In this document: in pieces, positions 34,362 through 43,327 of the stretch | Layout of the letters: each line of letters opens with the position of its first letter | Numbering within the stretch: the stretch's first letter is position 1 | Source of the DNA: Chloroflexota bacterium | GTDB taxonomy: Bacteria; Chloroflexota; Anaerolineae; SpSt-313 | NCBI GenBank assembly: GCA_029553955.1 | Contig: JAKPJZ010000110.1 | Location: forward strand, 1 to 64,000 | Length of the DNA stretch: 64,000 bases | Direction: 5' to 3' | Made by a program: the position numbers and the translations under genes | The notes under the pieces: generated by a model | Told to the model about the DNA's origin: nothing | Seen by the model: only the letters and a program-made list of their open reading frames with translations | The model's database searches: none

Positions 34362-35516
34362 CTAGAGTTGCCGCAGCCGGTCGCCGGCCTCCCGCAGGCG
34401 CGCCTCTGGATGCGTGAGGGCGATGCGCACATAGCCCTCGCCGTGGGCGCCGAACGCGGTGCCCGGCGTCAGCCACACGCCCGTCGCCTCGAGGATGCGC
34501 TTGGCAAGAGCGACGCTACTCTCGCCGGCGGGCACCCTCGCCCAGACGTAGAGGGTGCTCAGGGGGGTCTCGGCCTGCATGCCGGCGGCCGGCAGGAATT
34601 CGAGCACGGCGTCGCGGCGCCGCTGATAGATGGCGTTGCGTTCGGCCAGCCATGTCTGGTCGCCGGTCAACGCAGCCGCGGCAGCCTCCTGGATGGCGGC
34701 AAAGATGCCCGAGTCGATGTTGGTTTTGACGCGCGCCAGGGCCTCCACCGCTTGGGCGCTGCCGACGGCCATGCCCACCCGCCATCCGGCCATGTTGTAG
34801 GTCTTGGAGAGCGAGTTGAATTCGAGCGCCACGTCGCTGGCCCCCGGCACCTGCAGGATGCTTGGCGCGACATAGCCGTCGAATGTGACATCACAGTATG
34901 GGTTGTCGTAGCACAACAGCAAGTCGTGTTCCCTGGCAAAGGCAACGGCCTCTGCCAGGAACGCCATCGTGGGCGTCGCCGCTGTAGGGTTGTTGGGGTA
35001 GTTGAGCCACATCAGCTTGGCGCGCCGCAGCGCATCATGAGGAATGGCGCGCAGATCGGGCATAAAGCCCAGTTCTGGCTGGAGCGGCATGGGCACGGGG
35101 CTGCCACCAGCCATGATGATGCTGAGCTGATACGTCGGATAGCCTGGGTCGGGGATGAGCGCCACATCGCCGGCATCGACAAAGGCCTGAGCGACGTTAT
35201 AAATGCCCTCCTTCGAGCCGATGAGCGCGACGACCTGCCGGTCCGCATCGAGCGCCACTCCGAACCGCGACTGATAGTAGCCGGCCATCGCCCGGCGCAG
35301 CGCCGGCAGCCCATAGTAGCCGGCATAACCGTGCTTGTGGGGATCCTGGGCCGCAGCGTACAGGCGCTCCACAATCCAGTCGGGTGGCGCCAGATCCGGG
35401 CTGCCAATGCCGAGGTCGATGACGTCAACGCCGCGCGTCTTCATCGCGGCAATCGTCTTGCCGGCCTCGGCGAACACGTAGGCGGGCAGGTTGGCGACGC
35501 GGTTGGCGATCCTCAT
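34362..35516 (-). CDS. PLP aminotransferase class I/II (LL-diaminopimelate aminotransferase-like)
   Basis: 384 aa fold-type I aminotransferase. The PLP Lys is in SLSKTYNMAGWRVG. DLGIGSPDL, the YPNNPT motif and YDNPYCD are in order. The opening ANRVANLPAYVFAEAGKTI and the overall length resemble the LL-DAP aminotransferase (DapL)/aspartate aminotransferase branch; the substrate cannot be settled here and no other dap genes are adjacent. ATG 35516 follows AAGGAGATGAAG. The gene begins 16 nt after the M28 peptidase stop, so they are likely co-transcribed. Confidence 0.88.
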   Translation of the reverse strand: MRIANRVANLPAYVFAEAGKTIAAMKTRGVDVIDLGIGSPDLAPPDWIVERLYAAAQDPHKHGYAGYYGLPALRRAMAGYYQSRFGVALDADRQVVALIGSKEGIYNVAQAFVDAGDVALIPDPGYPTYQLSIIMAGGSPVPMPLQPELGFMPDLRAIPHDALRRAKLMWLNYPNNPTAATPTMAFLAEAVAFAREHDLLLCYDNPYCDVTFDGYVAPSILQVPGASDVALEFNSLSKTYNMAGWRVGMAVGSAQAVEALARVKTNIDSGIFAAIQEAAAAALTGDQTWLAERNAIYQRRRDAVLEFLPAAGMQAETPLSTLYVWARVPAGESSVALAKRILEATGVWLTPGTAFGAHGEGYVRIALTHPEARLREAGDRLRQL

Positions 35517-35532
35517 GGCTTCATCTCCTTGG

Positions 35533-36420
35533 TCACTCGACGGGCGGGCTCTGCCCCGGGCTCTCGAGAAAACCCTCCAGTAGCCGGCCGACCCGCTCCA
35601 GGCTTGCTGCACTCACCTTGTCCACAGTGTCGGCCGTCGTATGCCAGTAGGGATAGTCGAAATCGATCATATCTACGGCCGCGATGCCTCGCTCAAGGAA
35701 CGGCGTGTGATCATCGATGATACTGTGTTTTGGCGCTGCCACAAAATGCGCGCTGTACCCCATCTCCTCTGCCATCGACCACAAGCGCTCGTTGAGCCAC
35801 GCGGTTGACGTCCGCTCCCAGTAGAGCTCCTGCTGGGCATCGCCGACCATGTCGACCACGATCACGAACTCGGGCTGAGTGTCGAGGTGCTCGGCAAAGT
35901 GCCTGGCCCCCACCGACCAGGGCCAGCCGTCGATCCCGCCCTGGTCCTCGCCGTCAAAGAACGCCAGCCGCACCTGCTGCTCCAGCCGATCGGGGTCAAG
36001 CGCGCGGGCCAGCTCCAGCAGGACCGCGGCCCCGCTGGCGCCATCGTTGGCTGCGGGCACTGGCGCGTTGGGCTGGCGCGGGTCGCGATCGGCGCGCGCC
36101 CTGCTGTCATAGTGTGCGCCGACAATCACCAGCGGCCCCTCGCCTCGTGTGGCCACCACGTTGGTCAGCTCCACGCCGTCGAATGCAAAGCGCTGCTCTT
36201 CGATGGACCAGCCGGCCTGGCGCAGCTCACGGGCAAAGTAGGCGCGCATCGCCACGCTCGCCCGTGATCCCGGCAAGCGTGGCCCGGCCGCCACCTGTGC
36301 GCGCACGTCACCGTAGGCCCGCTCCCCGTCGAAAGTAGCGCGTGCCGCGCCGGCGCCACGGCACGCCGAGGTGAGCAGGCCCACGACCAGCCCAATGGCG
36401 AGCGCGGCCATCCTTCGCAT
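35533..36420 (-). CDS. M28-family metallopeptidase (lipoprotein)
   Basis: 295 aa. A signal peptide with lipobox LLTSAC is followed by a zinc peptidase domain with the two-metal ligand set HYDSRA, ANDGASG, DGEDQGG, VVDMVGDA and YWHTTADT. It is an extracellular aminopeptidase-like enzyme. The first codons (ATGCGAAGG at 36420) are part of a 76-78-bp inverted-repeat element, and the frame is open upstream into the isomerase remnant, so a 543-residue fusion is also possible. A second ATG at 36411 is an alternative start. Confidence 0.85.
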   Translation of the reverse strand: MRRMAALAIGLVVGLLTSACRGAGAARATFDGERAYGDVRAQVAAGPRLPGSRASVAMRAYFARELRQAGWSIEEQRFAFDGVELTNVVATRGEGPLVIVGAHYDSRARADRDPRQPNAPVPAANDGASGAAVLLELARALDPDRLEQQVRLAFFDGEDQGGIDGWPWSVGARHFAEHLDTQPEFVIVVDMVGDAQQELYWERTSTAWLNERLWSMAEEMGYSAHFVAAPKHSIIDDHTPFLERGIAAVDMIDFDYPYWHTTADTVDKVSAASLERVGRLLEGFLESPGQSPPVE

Positions 36421-36489
36421 AGCCCAATCTACCCTATCGAGTGAAGTTGCTTGGCCACGCTGTGTCAGCGCAGCGTGACTATGCGAAGG
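36412..36489. repeat. 78-bp inverted-repeat element, copy 2 (joins two genes)
   Basis: CCTTCGCATAG at 36412-36422 and CTATGCGAAGG at 36479-36489. On the minus strand the outer arm encodes PSHSH at the end of the isomerase frame, as in mobB. The other arm supplies the M28 start codon. Confidence 0.8.
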
Positions 36490-37385
36490 GTCTCCGTACA
36501 GCAGGCTGCGACACTGCCGGGCGGCCTCACCAAGCACGCGCGCAATATGCGTCTCGCCCCAATCCCCTTCCGCGACGGCACCCGGCTCGACCTCAACGAC
36601 GAGCAGCCCAGCAAAGCGCGCCGCTCGCATGGCTTCGAGCAGCCGCTCCAACGCCAGCTCACCCTTGAACGGCATGCGATGCTCGCGCCCATCATAGTTC
36701 GAAAGGTGCACGTGGATGATGCGCTCCCCCAGCGCAGCGTAGACACTCACGGGGTCCACGCCGCAGGTGCCCCAATGCGTCGTGTCGAGCACCAGGTGCC
36801 GGAACTGCCGCAACTCCTCGACCGACGTGAAGCGATGTAGCCGCAGGCGCCGGCCACAGGTCCGCCGCGCCGGCATGTTCTCCACAGCCACGCACACCCC
36901 CGCCCGCGCCTCGAGCGCCGGCAGTTCCTCGAGCAACCAGCGGGCGTAGCGCGCCCCGGCCCGGCTCGCCCACGGCAAGACGAGCAGCCGCTCGAACTGC
37001 CACCCGCCAAACGCCAAGCGGATGTGCGCGGCCTCCCAGCGCAGCGGCGCATGCGCCACCACCGTGCGCGCACCCAGCGCTTCGGCCAGACAGACCGTGC
37101 GCTCGACCCGCCCCTCAGCCGAGTCGGGCCAGCCCTCGACGTGCCGTGCAAAGGGCGTGTGCACGCTGAGGATGGCTACGCCCCAGCGCTCACTGAGGCG
37201 CCGCAGGTAGGGGACTAGGGGACGTCGTAAGAGTCCATGCGCGCATCCACCAAGAGCTCTATGCCGTCATAGCCGGTGGCCGCCGCCAGCTCGAAGACGC
37301 GGTCCAGCGCCCAACTGTAGAGCGCCCCGGTCGAGAGGGTGATCTTGGCCCCTATGCCGGCATCGTTGCCGCGATCGCTTGCCAT
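36421..37385 (-). pseudogene. Sugar phosphate isomerase/epimerase-like TIM barrel, frameshifted
   Basis: The N-terminal part (from ATG 37385) reads ITLSTGALYSWALDRVFELA, GYDGIELLVD and stops at DSYDVP. The rest continues in another frame as YLRRLSERWGVAILSVHTPF, VENMPARR, LDTTHWGTCG, HVHLSNYDG and VVEVEPG, a xylose-isomerase-like barrel. At the break the sequence GTCCCCTA is present twice in tandem; removing one 8-bp copy restores DVPYLRRL. The gene overlaps the trmFO end by 34 nt. Its 3' end has no stop and runs into the M28 gene through the 78-bp repeat. A sequencing or assembly error at the duplication is the main alternative. Confidence 0.75.
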
Positions 37386-38686
37386 GCTTGCTCCAGGTCT
37401 TCTAGAGCGCGCCGCGCGACGAGCTCGTGCCGTTGTCGCTTCTGGCGCGCCGGAGTCGCCAAATCGGGCAGCAGGCCAAAGTTGGCCTTCATCGGCTGAA
37501 AACGGGCGGCATCGCCCTCGACCACGTAGCGGCACAGAGCACCGCTCATTGTCGTCGGCGGCAGGGCCAGCGGCGGCTCGCCGCGACAGAGCCGCGCAGC
37601 GTTGAGGCCCGCCACCAGACCACTCATGGTCGAGCCCACATACCCCTCGGTGCCGGTAATCTGGCCCGCAAAGAAGAGGCCCTGCCGCCCGCGGAACTGC
37701 ATGGTCGCCTCGAGCAGCGCCGGCGAGGCCAGGAAGGTGTTGCGGTGCATCTGCCCAAAGCGCACAAACTCGGCACGCTCCAGCCCCGGGATCATCGAGA
37801 AGACGCGCTGCTGCTCGCTCCAGCGCAGGTTGGTCTGAAAGCCCACCAGGTTGTACAGCGTTCCCGCCAGGTTGTCTTGCCGCAGTTGCACCACGGCGTA
37901 AGGCTGCGCGCCTGTCCGCGGGTCCTTGAGGCCGACCGGCCGCAGCGGGCCGAACGCCAGCGCCTGCTGCCCGCGCCGCGCGATGACCTCGACCGGCAGA
38001 CAGGCATCGAAAAAGCGTTCGTCGCCGGCCTCGAAATCGCGCAGCTCGCTGGTCTCCGCCGCGATGAGCTCGGCCACAAAGCGCCGGTACTCCTCTTCGT
38101 CCAGCGGACAATTGATATAGTCGCCTTCGCCTCGCCCGTAGCGGCCGCCGCGGAACGCCCTGCCCATGTCGACCGACTCCAGGCTGACGATGGGCGCCAT
38201 GGCGTCGTAAAAGTGCAAATAGTCGGCACTGCTCAAGCGACGGATGGCCTCCGCCAGCCGGTCCGATGTCAGCGGCCCGGTCGCCACGACGACCGGGCCG
38301 GTCTCCGGCAAGCTGACAACCTCTTCGCGGCGCAGGTCGATCAGCGGGCTGGCCTCGATGCGCCGAGTGACCTCGGCCGCGAAGAACTCGCGGTCGACAG
38401 CCAAGGCACCCCCCGCCGGCACCGCTGCGGAGTCGGCGCAGGCGATGATGAGCGAGCCCATGCGTCGCAGCTCGGCCTTCAGCAACCCCAGCGGCCGGTC
38501 GACCAGCGCCGACCCCAGCGAGTTGCTGCACACCAACTCAGCCAAGCTCCCCGTCCGGTGCGCCGGAGTCAACGTTGCGGGCCGCATCTCGTACAGGCGT
38601 ACCTGGCAGCCCAACCGCGCCGCCTGCCACGCCGCCTCCGAGCCTGCCAATCCGCCGCCAATGACAATGACTTCTTGTCGTGCCAT
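37352..38686 (-). CDS. trmFO: Methylenetetrahydrofolate--tRNA-(uracil-5-)-methyltransferase TrmFO
   Basis: 444 aa flavoprotein that makes m5U54 in tRNA using methylene-THF. The FAD site [14 protein letters not shown] is at the N-terminus, then [31 protein letters not shown] and [11 protein letters not shown]. It is the folate-dependent alternative to TrmA and is common in Chloroflexota and Firmicutes. It starts 44 nt after the mutS stop, with a promoter-like pair at 38705-38733. Confidence 0.95.
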   Translation of the reverse strand: MARQEVIVIGGGLAGSEAAWQAARLGCQVRLYEMRPATLTPAHRTGSLAELVCSNSLGSALVDRPLGLLKAELRRMGSLIIACADSAAVPAGGALAVDREFFAAEVTRRIEASPLIDLRREEVVSLPETGPVVVATGPLTSDRLAEAIRRLSSADYLHFYDAMAPIVSLESVDMGRAFRGGRYGRGEGDYINCPLDEEEYRRFVAELIAAETSELRDFEAGDERFFDACLPVEVIARRGQQALAFGPLRPVGLKDPRTGAQPYAVVQLRQDNLAGTLYNLVGFQTNLRWSEQQRVFSMIPGLERAEFVRFGQMHRNTFLASPALLEATMQFRGRQGLFFAGQITGTEGYVGSTMSGLVAGLNAARLCRGEPPLALPPTTMSGALCRYVVEGDAARFQPMKANFGLLPDLATPARQKRQRHELVARRALEDLEQAWQAIAATMPA

Positions 38687-38704
38687 ACAGCTATCCTCTG
38701 CTAC

Positions 38705-38733
38705 ATCTTAACATATAGAAGAGCAGCGGTCAA
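38705..38733 (-). promoter_or_regulatory. Possible promoter of trmFO
   Basis: Minus strand: TTGACC (38733-38728), spacer 17, TAAGAT (38710-38705), overlapping the mutS stop. Confidence 0.45.
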
Positions 38734-41357
38734 GCAATCGGCCTGCGCGCCCGCTTCTGCAGCTCGTACAGCTTGCTCAATGCCTCTAGCGGCGACATCT
38801 CGTCGATGCGCAGGTCCTTCAGTGCCTGCACCACCGGGCTTTCGGTCGCGGCAAAGAGCGGGAGCTGCGGCTCCGGCATCCGCCGCCCCTTCGGCCGCAC
38901 CGGTTCGCCCGACCCGCGCTGCTCGAGCTCGGCCAACAGCTCGCGCGCCCGCTTGATCACCGGCCGCGGCAACCCGGCAATCTGCGCCACGTGGATGCCG
39001 TACGAGCGGTCGGCGCCGCCAGGCACGATCTTGTGCAGAAACACTACCTTGTCGCCATCCTCGACGACAGCGACGTTGTGGTTGCGCACGTGCGGCAGGT
39101 ACTGCTCCAGCGCCGTCAGCTCATGAAAGTGCGTGGCGAACAGCGTCTTGGCCTGCAGCCGCGGGCTGTTGTGGATGTACTCCACAACCGCCTGGGCGAT
39201 GGCCAGCCCGTCGTACGTGCTCGTACCCCGGCCCACTTCGTCGAGGATCAAGAGGCTGCGCCGCGTGCTCTGAGAGAGGATCAGCGCCGTCTCCAGCATC
39301 TCTACCATGAAGGTGCTCTGCCCGGCGGTGATCTCGTCCTGCGCCCCCACGCGGGTAAAGATGCGATCGACGACCCCGATGTGCGCCTCGCGCGCCGGCA
39401 CAAAGGAACCAAGTTGCGCCATGAGCACGATCAGCGCCACCTGGCGCAGATACGTCGACTTGCCGCTCATGTTTGGCCCGGTGACGACCAGCACCTGCTC
39501 CTCGGGCGAGAGGCGCACGTCATTGGGCACAAAGTTCATTCCGCCCAGGTTCCGCTCGACCACCGGGTGCCGGCCATCGAGGATCTCGATCGCCGGGCCA
39601 TCATCCAGTGTCGGGCGGCAGTAGCCATAGCGCCGCGCTGCCTCGGCCAGCGCCACCGAGGCATCGGCCAGCGCCAGCGCCTGGGCCGTCTCGATCAGCC
39701 GCCGCGCCATAGCGCCCACCTGCCGCAGCACCTCACGATACAGCTCGGCCTCGAGCTCGGCCGCGCGCTCCTCCGCGTGCAGGATGAGCGCCTCCTGCTC
39801 CTTCAACTCCGGAGTGATAAAGCGCTCGCCATTGACCAAGGTCTGTTTGCGGACATAGTCAGCCGGCACCGCATCGAGGTTACTGCGGCTCACCTCGATA
39901 TAGTAGCCGAACACCTTGTTGTAGCCGACCTTCAGCGAGCGGATCCCGGTCCGCTCGCGCTCGCGCTGCTCGAGATCGGCCACCCACTGCTTGGCGTTGC
40001 GGCTTGCTGCCTGGACCTCGTCCAGCTCTTGCGAGAATCCGCGCTTGATGGCGCCTCCCACATGCTGGCCTGTCGGAGCATCGTCGGCGATAGCGCGGTC
40101 AACCAGTTCCACCACCTCCGGGCACGGATCCAGGCGCCGCGCCAGGGCCTCGACCTCGGCGCCCTCGCCTGCGGACACCGCAGCCACCGCGCGTTGCATC
40201 TCCTCGACAATCCCCGGCACGGCCTCGAGCGAGGCTTTGAGCGCCAGCAGGTCGCGCCCGCTGGCGACCTGCTGCACCACGCGATTGCTCAGCCGCTCCA
40301 GGTCGCCCCCCTGGCGCAGCGCCCTCTGGATCGCCGCACATGCCGCGGGTTGCCTGTGGAAGGCAGCCACCGTCCGCTGCCGCGCCTCGATGGGCTCGAC
40401 CGCAACCAGCGGCTGTTGCACCCAGCGTCGCAACAGCCGCGCACCCATCGCCGTCACCGTCAGGTCGAGCACGCCCAAGAGCGACCCCTTGGCGTTCCGC
40501 GAGCGCAGGCCCTCCGTCAGCTCCAGGTTGCGCCGCGTGGCCGGGTCCAGGGTCATGAAGCTGCTCACCGAGTAGGTGACCAGGCTCGTCAACTGCGCCA
40601 GCGCCGAGCGCTGCGTCTCGCGCAAGTACTGCACGATGGCCCCCGCCGCGCGCACCGCCAGCCCCAGGTCGTCACAGCCATAACCCGCCAGCGTCGCCAC
40701 CTGGAACTGCTCGAGCAGCGCCTGACGCGCCGTCCCCTCCTCCCAGCGCCAGGCGTCCAGCGCCGTCACGCGCGCGCCCCCACCATCGCCCCCCGCTTGC
40801 GTCCGCGCCTTCAATGCCTCGGCCTGCGCCTCAGAGGCCAGGACCTCCGCCGGCTGCAGGCGCGAGAGCTCCTCCCACGCCGTGGCCTCTGCCCCCGCGC
40901 CCGCAATCTCCGTGGTGGCAAACTCGCCTGTGGTTATGTCCACAAGCGATAGGCCGGCACGCCCGTCCTCCAGCACCAGAGCGACGAGATAATTGTTCTT
41001 GCGCGCATCCAGCAGCGTGGGCTCGATGACCGTCCCCGGGGTGACGACCCGCACCACCTCGCGCTCCATCAGCCCGCCGACCGGCTCCTGGCCCACCTGC
41101 TCCACGATGGCCACCGTGTGCCCGGCCGCGATCAACTTGGCGATGTAGCCCTCGACCGCGTGGTAGGGCACGCCCGCCAGCGGCACCCGTTCGTCTTTGC
41201 CCACCGGGCGCGAGGTCAGCACGATGTCGCAGACGTCCGAGACAATCTTGGCATCGGCATCAAAAGTCTCGTAAAAGTCGCCAAGCCGGAAGAGCAGGAT
41301 GGTATCGGGATAGTCGCGCTTGATGCGCAGGTATTGTGTACGGACGGGCGTGCTCAT
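38730..41357 (-). CDS. mutS: DNA mismatch repair protein MutS
   Basis: 875 aa, full MutS1. The mismatch-binding N-terminus has LLFRLGDFYETF (Phe-x-Glu), then connector and lever domains. The ATPase domain has Walker A GPNMSGKSTYLRQ (Lys633), LDEVGRGTSTYDG and ATHFHELT. It recognises base mismatches and recruits MutL; mutL is not in the window. ATG 41357 is near the left end of a strong promoter region (41391-41419) shared divergently with the ROK gene. Confidence 0.97.
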   Translation of the reverse strand: MSTPVRTQYLRIKRDYPDTILLFRLGDFYETFDADAKIVSDVCDIVLTSRPVGKDERVPLAGVPYHAVEGYIAKLIAAGHTVAIVEQVGQEPVGGLMEREVVRVVTPGTVIEPTLLDARKNNYLVALVLEDGRAGLSLVDITTGEFATTEIAGAGAEATAWEELSRLQPAEVLASEAQAEALKARTQAGGDGGGARVTALDAWRWEEGTARQALLEQFQVATLAGYGCDDLGLAVRAAGAIVQYLRETQRSALAQLTSLVTYSVSSFMTLDPATRRNLELTEGLRSRNAKGSLLGVLDLTVTAMGARLLRRWVQQPLVAVEPIEARQRTVAAFHRQPAACAAIQRALRQGGDLERLSNRVVQQVASGRDLLALKASLEAVPGIVEEMQRAVAAVSAGEGAEVEALARRLDPCPEVVELVDRAIADDAPTGQHVGGAIKRGFSQELDEVQAASRNAKQWVADLEQRERERTGIRSLKVGYNKVFGYYIEVSRSNLDAVPADYVRKQTLVNGERFITPELKEQEALILHAEERAAELEAELYREVLRQVGAMARRLIETAQALALADASVALAEAARRYGYCRPTLDDGPAIEILDGRHPVVERNLGGMNFVPNDVRLSPEEQVLVVTGPNMSGKSTYLRQVALIVLMAQLGSFVPAREAHIGVVDRIFTRVGAQDEITAGQSTFMVEMLETALILSQSTRRSLLILDEVGRGTSTYDGLAIAQAVVEYIHNSPRLQAKTLFATHFHELTALEQYLPHVRNHNVAVVEDGDKVVFLHKIVPGGADRSYGIHVAQIAGLPRPVIKRARELLAELEQRGSGEPVRPKGRRMPEPQLPLFAATESPVVQALKDLRIDEMSPLEALSKLYELQKRARRPIA

Positions 41358-41390
41358 CTGTTAGCTGCCTCCCTGGTTCCAAGCCGCAGT

Positions 41391-41419
41391 ATTGTAGAAG
41401 ATTGCCACAGCCATGTCAA
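41391..41419 (-). promoter_or_regulatory. Promoter of mutS
   Basis: Minus strand: TTGACA (41419-41414), spacer 17, TACAAT (41396-41391). Confidence 0.75.
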
Positions 41420-41424
41420 CAGCC

Positions 41425-41453
41425 TTGTGAGGCTTCCATACTTGTGGTATACT
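41425..41453 (+). promoter_or_regulatory. Promoter of the ROK kinase-rnc unit
   Basis: TTGTGA at 41425-41430 and TATACT at 41448-41453, spacer 17; divergent from the mutS promoter. Confidence 0.65.
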
Positions 41454-41493
41454 TGCTCGCGAGTTGGCGGGTTTGTTGCAGGCGAGGCAAGGC

Positions 41494-42456
41494 ATGACGG
41501 CTGAAGCCATTGTCGGGATCGATCTTGGGGGCACGCAGATACGTTCCGTCCTGGCCACACCCGAAGGCACGATTCTGGCGCGCTACAAGACGCTCACCGT
41601 CCCCAATGAGGGCCAGGCCGCCGTGCTGGAGCGCATCGTCAGGGCCGCCGAAGCCGTGATACTGCAGGGCAGAGGCAGGCGGCCACGGGGCGTCGGCATC
41701 GGCTCGGCCGGCGCTGTGGACCCCCACGGGGGCACGGTGCTCGCCGCCACGAACCTCGGCTGGTATGGCGTTCCCCTGCAGTCTATGCTGAGCGAGCGGC
41801 TCGGGCTGTTGGTCGTCGTCGGCAACGATGCGAACGCCGCCGCGCTCGCCGAGCGGCGTTTCGGCGCGGGCCAGGGCGCCGACAACCTCGTCTATATGAC
41901 GATCAGCACCGGCATCGGCGCCGGGGTTGTCACGGGCGGTCGCCTGCTCCTGGGCGCGCGCGGTTTCGCTGGCGAAGTTGGCCACATGACCATCGAGCCC
42001 GAGGGGCCGCCGTGCCCCTGCGGCAACAGCGGCTGCCTGGAAGCGCTGGCCTCAGGCCCTGCGATTGCCTGCGCCGCATTGGCACGCATCGACGGCGGTG
42101 AAGCTTCGACCATCTCCGACATCGTGGGCGGTGACCATACCCAGGTCTCGGCCGAGGTGGTCGCCCGGGCGGCTGCCGATGGTGACGCTGTCGCCACGGG
42201 CGTCATCCGCCGCGCAGGGTTCTACATCGGCGTCTGCCTGGTCAACCTGATCCACCTCTTTGAACCAGAGCTCATCCTGATAGGAGGCGGCGTGGCTCAA
42301 ATCGGGACCCTCCTCTTCGATCCCATCCGCGCGACGGTCCGCGAGCGCGCCATCCCGGCCATCCGTGAGGGCGTGCGCATCGAACCAGCAGCCTTGGGCG
42401 ACGATGCCGGCATGCTCGGCGCCATCGCCCTGTTCCAAGAGTATAGCCGTGACTGA
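41494..42456 (+). CDS. ROK-family sugar kinase (glucokinase-like)
   Basis: 320 aa. The ATP site DLGGTQIRSVLA opens the protein. GNDANAAALAE and STGIGAGVV follow, and the zinc site CPCGNSGCLEALASG is in the second half. No N-terminal HTH domain, so it is a kinase rather than a ROK repressor. The likely substrate is glucose or a related hexose; with glk at 24914 the genome has two candidate glucokinases. GTG start of rnc overlaps its last codons (GTGACTGA). Confidence 0.9.
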   Translation: MTAEAIVGIDLGGTQIRSVLATPEGTILARYKTLTVPNEGQAAVLERIVRAAEAVILQGRGRRPRGVGIGSAGAVDPHGGTVLAATNLGWYGVPLQSMLSERLGLLVVVGNDANAAALAERRFGAGQGADNLVYMTISTGIGAGVVTGGRLLLGARGFAGEVGHMTIEPEGPPCPCGNSGCLEALASGPAIACAALARIDGGEASTISDIVGGDHTQVSAEVVARAAADGDAVATGVIRRAGFYIGVCLVNLIHLFEPELILIGGGVAQIGTLLFDPIRATVRERAIPAIREGVRIEPAALGDDAGMLGAIALFQEYSRD

Positions 42457-43195
42457 CGTAGACAGCGTGTTGGCTTCACTGCAAGAAAGGCTGGGCATTC
42501 ACTTCCAGTCGCCCGAAATCCTGCGCGAAGCCCTGACCCATACCTCGTACGTGAACGAACAGCCCTGCACCTTTACCACCGACAACGAGCGCCTCGAGTT
42601 CCTGGGCGATGCCGTGCTCGACTTTTTGGTGGGCGACGAGCTCTACCGTCGCTATCCCAGCGCCCGCGAGGGCGCGCTGACCTCGATGCGCGCCGCCATC
42701 GTCCGCACCGATTCCCTCGCCCGCGCGTCGCGCCGCATCGACCTCGGCGCTCACCTCTTCCTGGGCCGCGGCGAGGAGGCCAGCGGCGGCCGCGAGCGCG
42801 TGGCCACCCTGGCCGCGGGGTTTGAGGCCCTCCTCGGCGCCACCTATCTCGACCAGGGCGTCGAGCAGGCCCGTCGCCTGGTCCATGACCTCCTTGGTGA
42901 GGCCATCCAGGCGCTCGAGGCACAGGCGCCGCGCGACGCCAAGAGCCTGCTGCAGGAGCGCATGCAGGCCCTCGTCCACTGCACCCCGGTGTACCGCACA
43001 GTATCCGAGACCGGGCCAGACCACGCCAAAGAGTTCGTCGTCGAGGTCCAGGTGGGCGACAGAGCGGTCGGCACGGGCGTGGGCATGAACAAGCAGGCCG
43101 CCGAGCAGGCCGCTGCCCAGGCCGCGCTCGATGGCCTCGCCGCGGAGGCGAAGGATCTGCCCGCCGCCGGAACGGAACCACCCCAGGGATCTTAG
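42449..43195 (+). CDS. rnc: Ribonuclease III
   Basis: 248 aa. The catalytic domain has [17 protein letters not shown] and [19 protein letters not shown]. The C-terminal dsRNA-binding domain has [11 protein letters not shown] and [18 protein letters not shown]. It cuts structured RNAs, including rRNA precursors. GTG 42449 is chosen because it gives the usual length and overlaps the ROK stop; no better start exists nearby. smc follows after 132 nt. Confidence 0.95.
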   Translation: MTDVDSVLASLQERLGIHFQSPEILREALTHTSYVNEQPCTFTTDNERLEFLGDAVLDFLVGDELYRRYPSAREGALTSMRAAIVRTDSLARASRRIDLGAHLFLGRGEEASGGRERVATLAAGFEALLGATYLDQGVEQARRLVHDLLGEAIQALEAQAPRDAKSLLQERMQALVHCTPVYRTVSETGPDHAKEFVVEVQVGDRAVGTGVGMNKQAAEQAAAQAALDGLAAEAKDLPAAGTEPPQGS

Positions 43196-43327
43196 CCACA
43201 ATGCGGCCCCTTGCGCGCCGTCAGGATGGCGGTCGCGGCTCGTCTGCGGACCCTTGGAGCGCCGCGCCCCTGAAGCACCTCGACGGAACCTCGGCGGTCG
43301 CCACGACGAAACGGATGAGAGCCACCG

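Noticed and set aside
32910-35720. A 936-codon open frame on the plus strand
   Set aside because: It is antisense to hflX, the aminotransferase and part of the M28 peptidase, which have full family motifs. Its product is His/Arg/Gln-rich with no domain, typical of a GC-rich shadow.
38991-40952. A 653-codon frame on the plus strand
   Set aside because: It is antisense to mutS; Arg/Gln/His-rich, no family resemblance.
41494-42456. ROK transcriptional repressor
   Set aside because: There is no N-terminal helix-turn-helix; the protein starts at the ATP-binding DLGGT.
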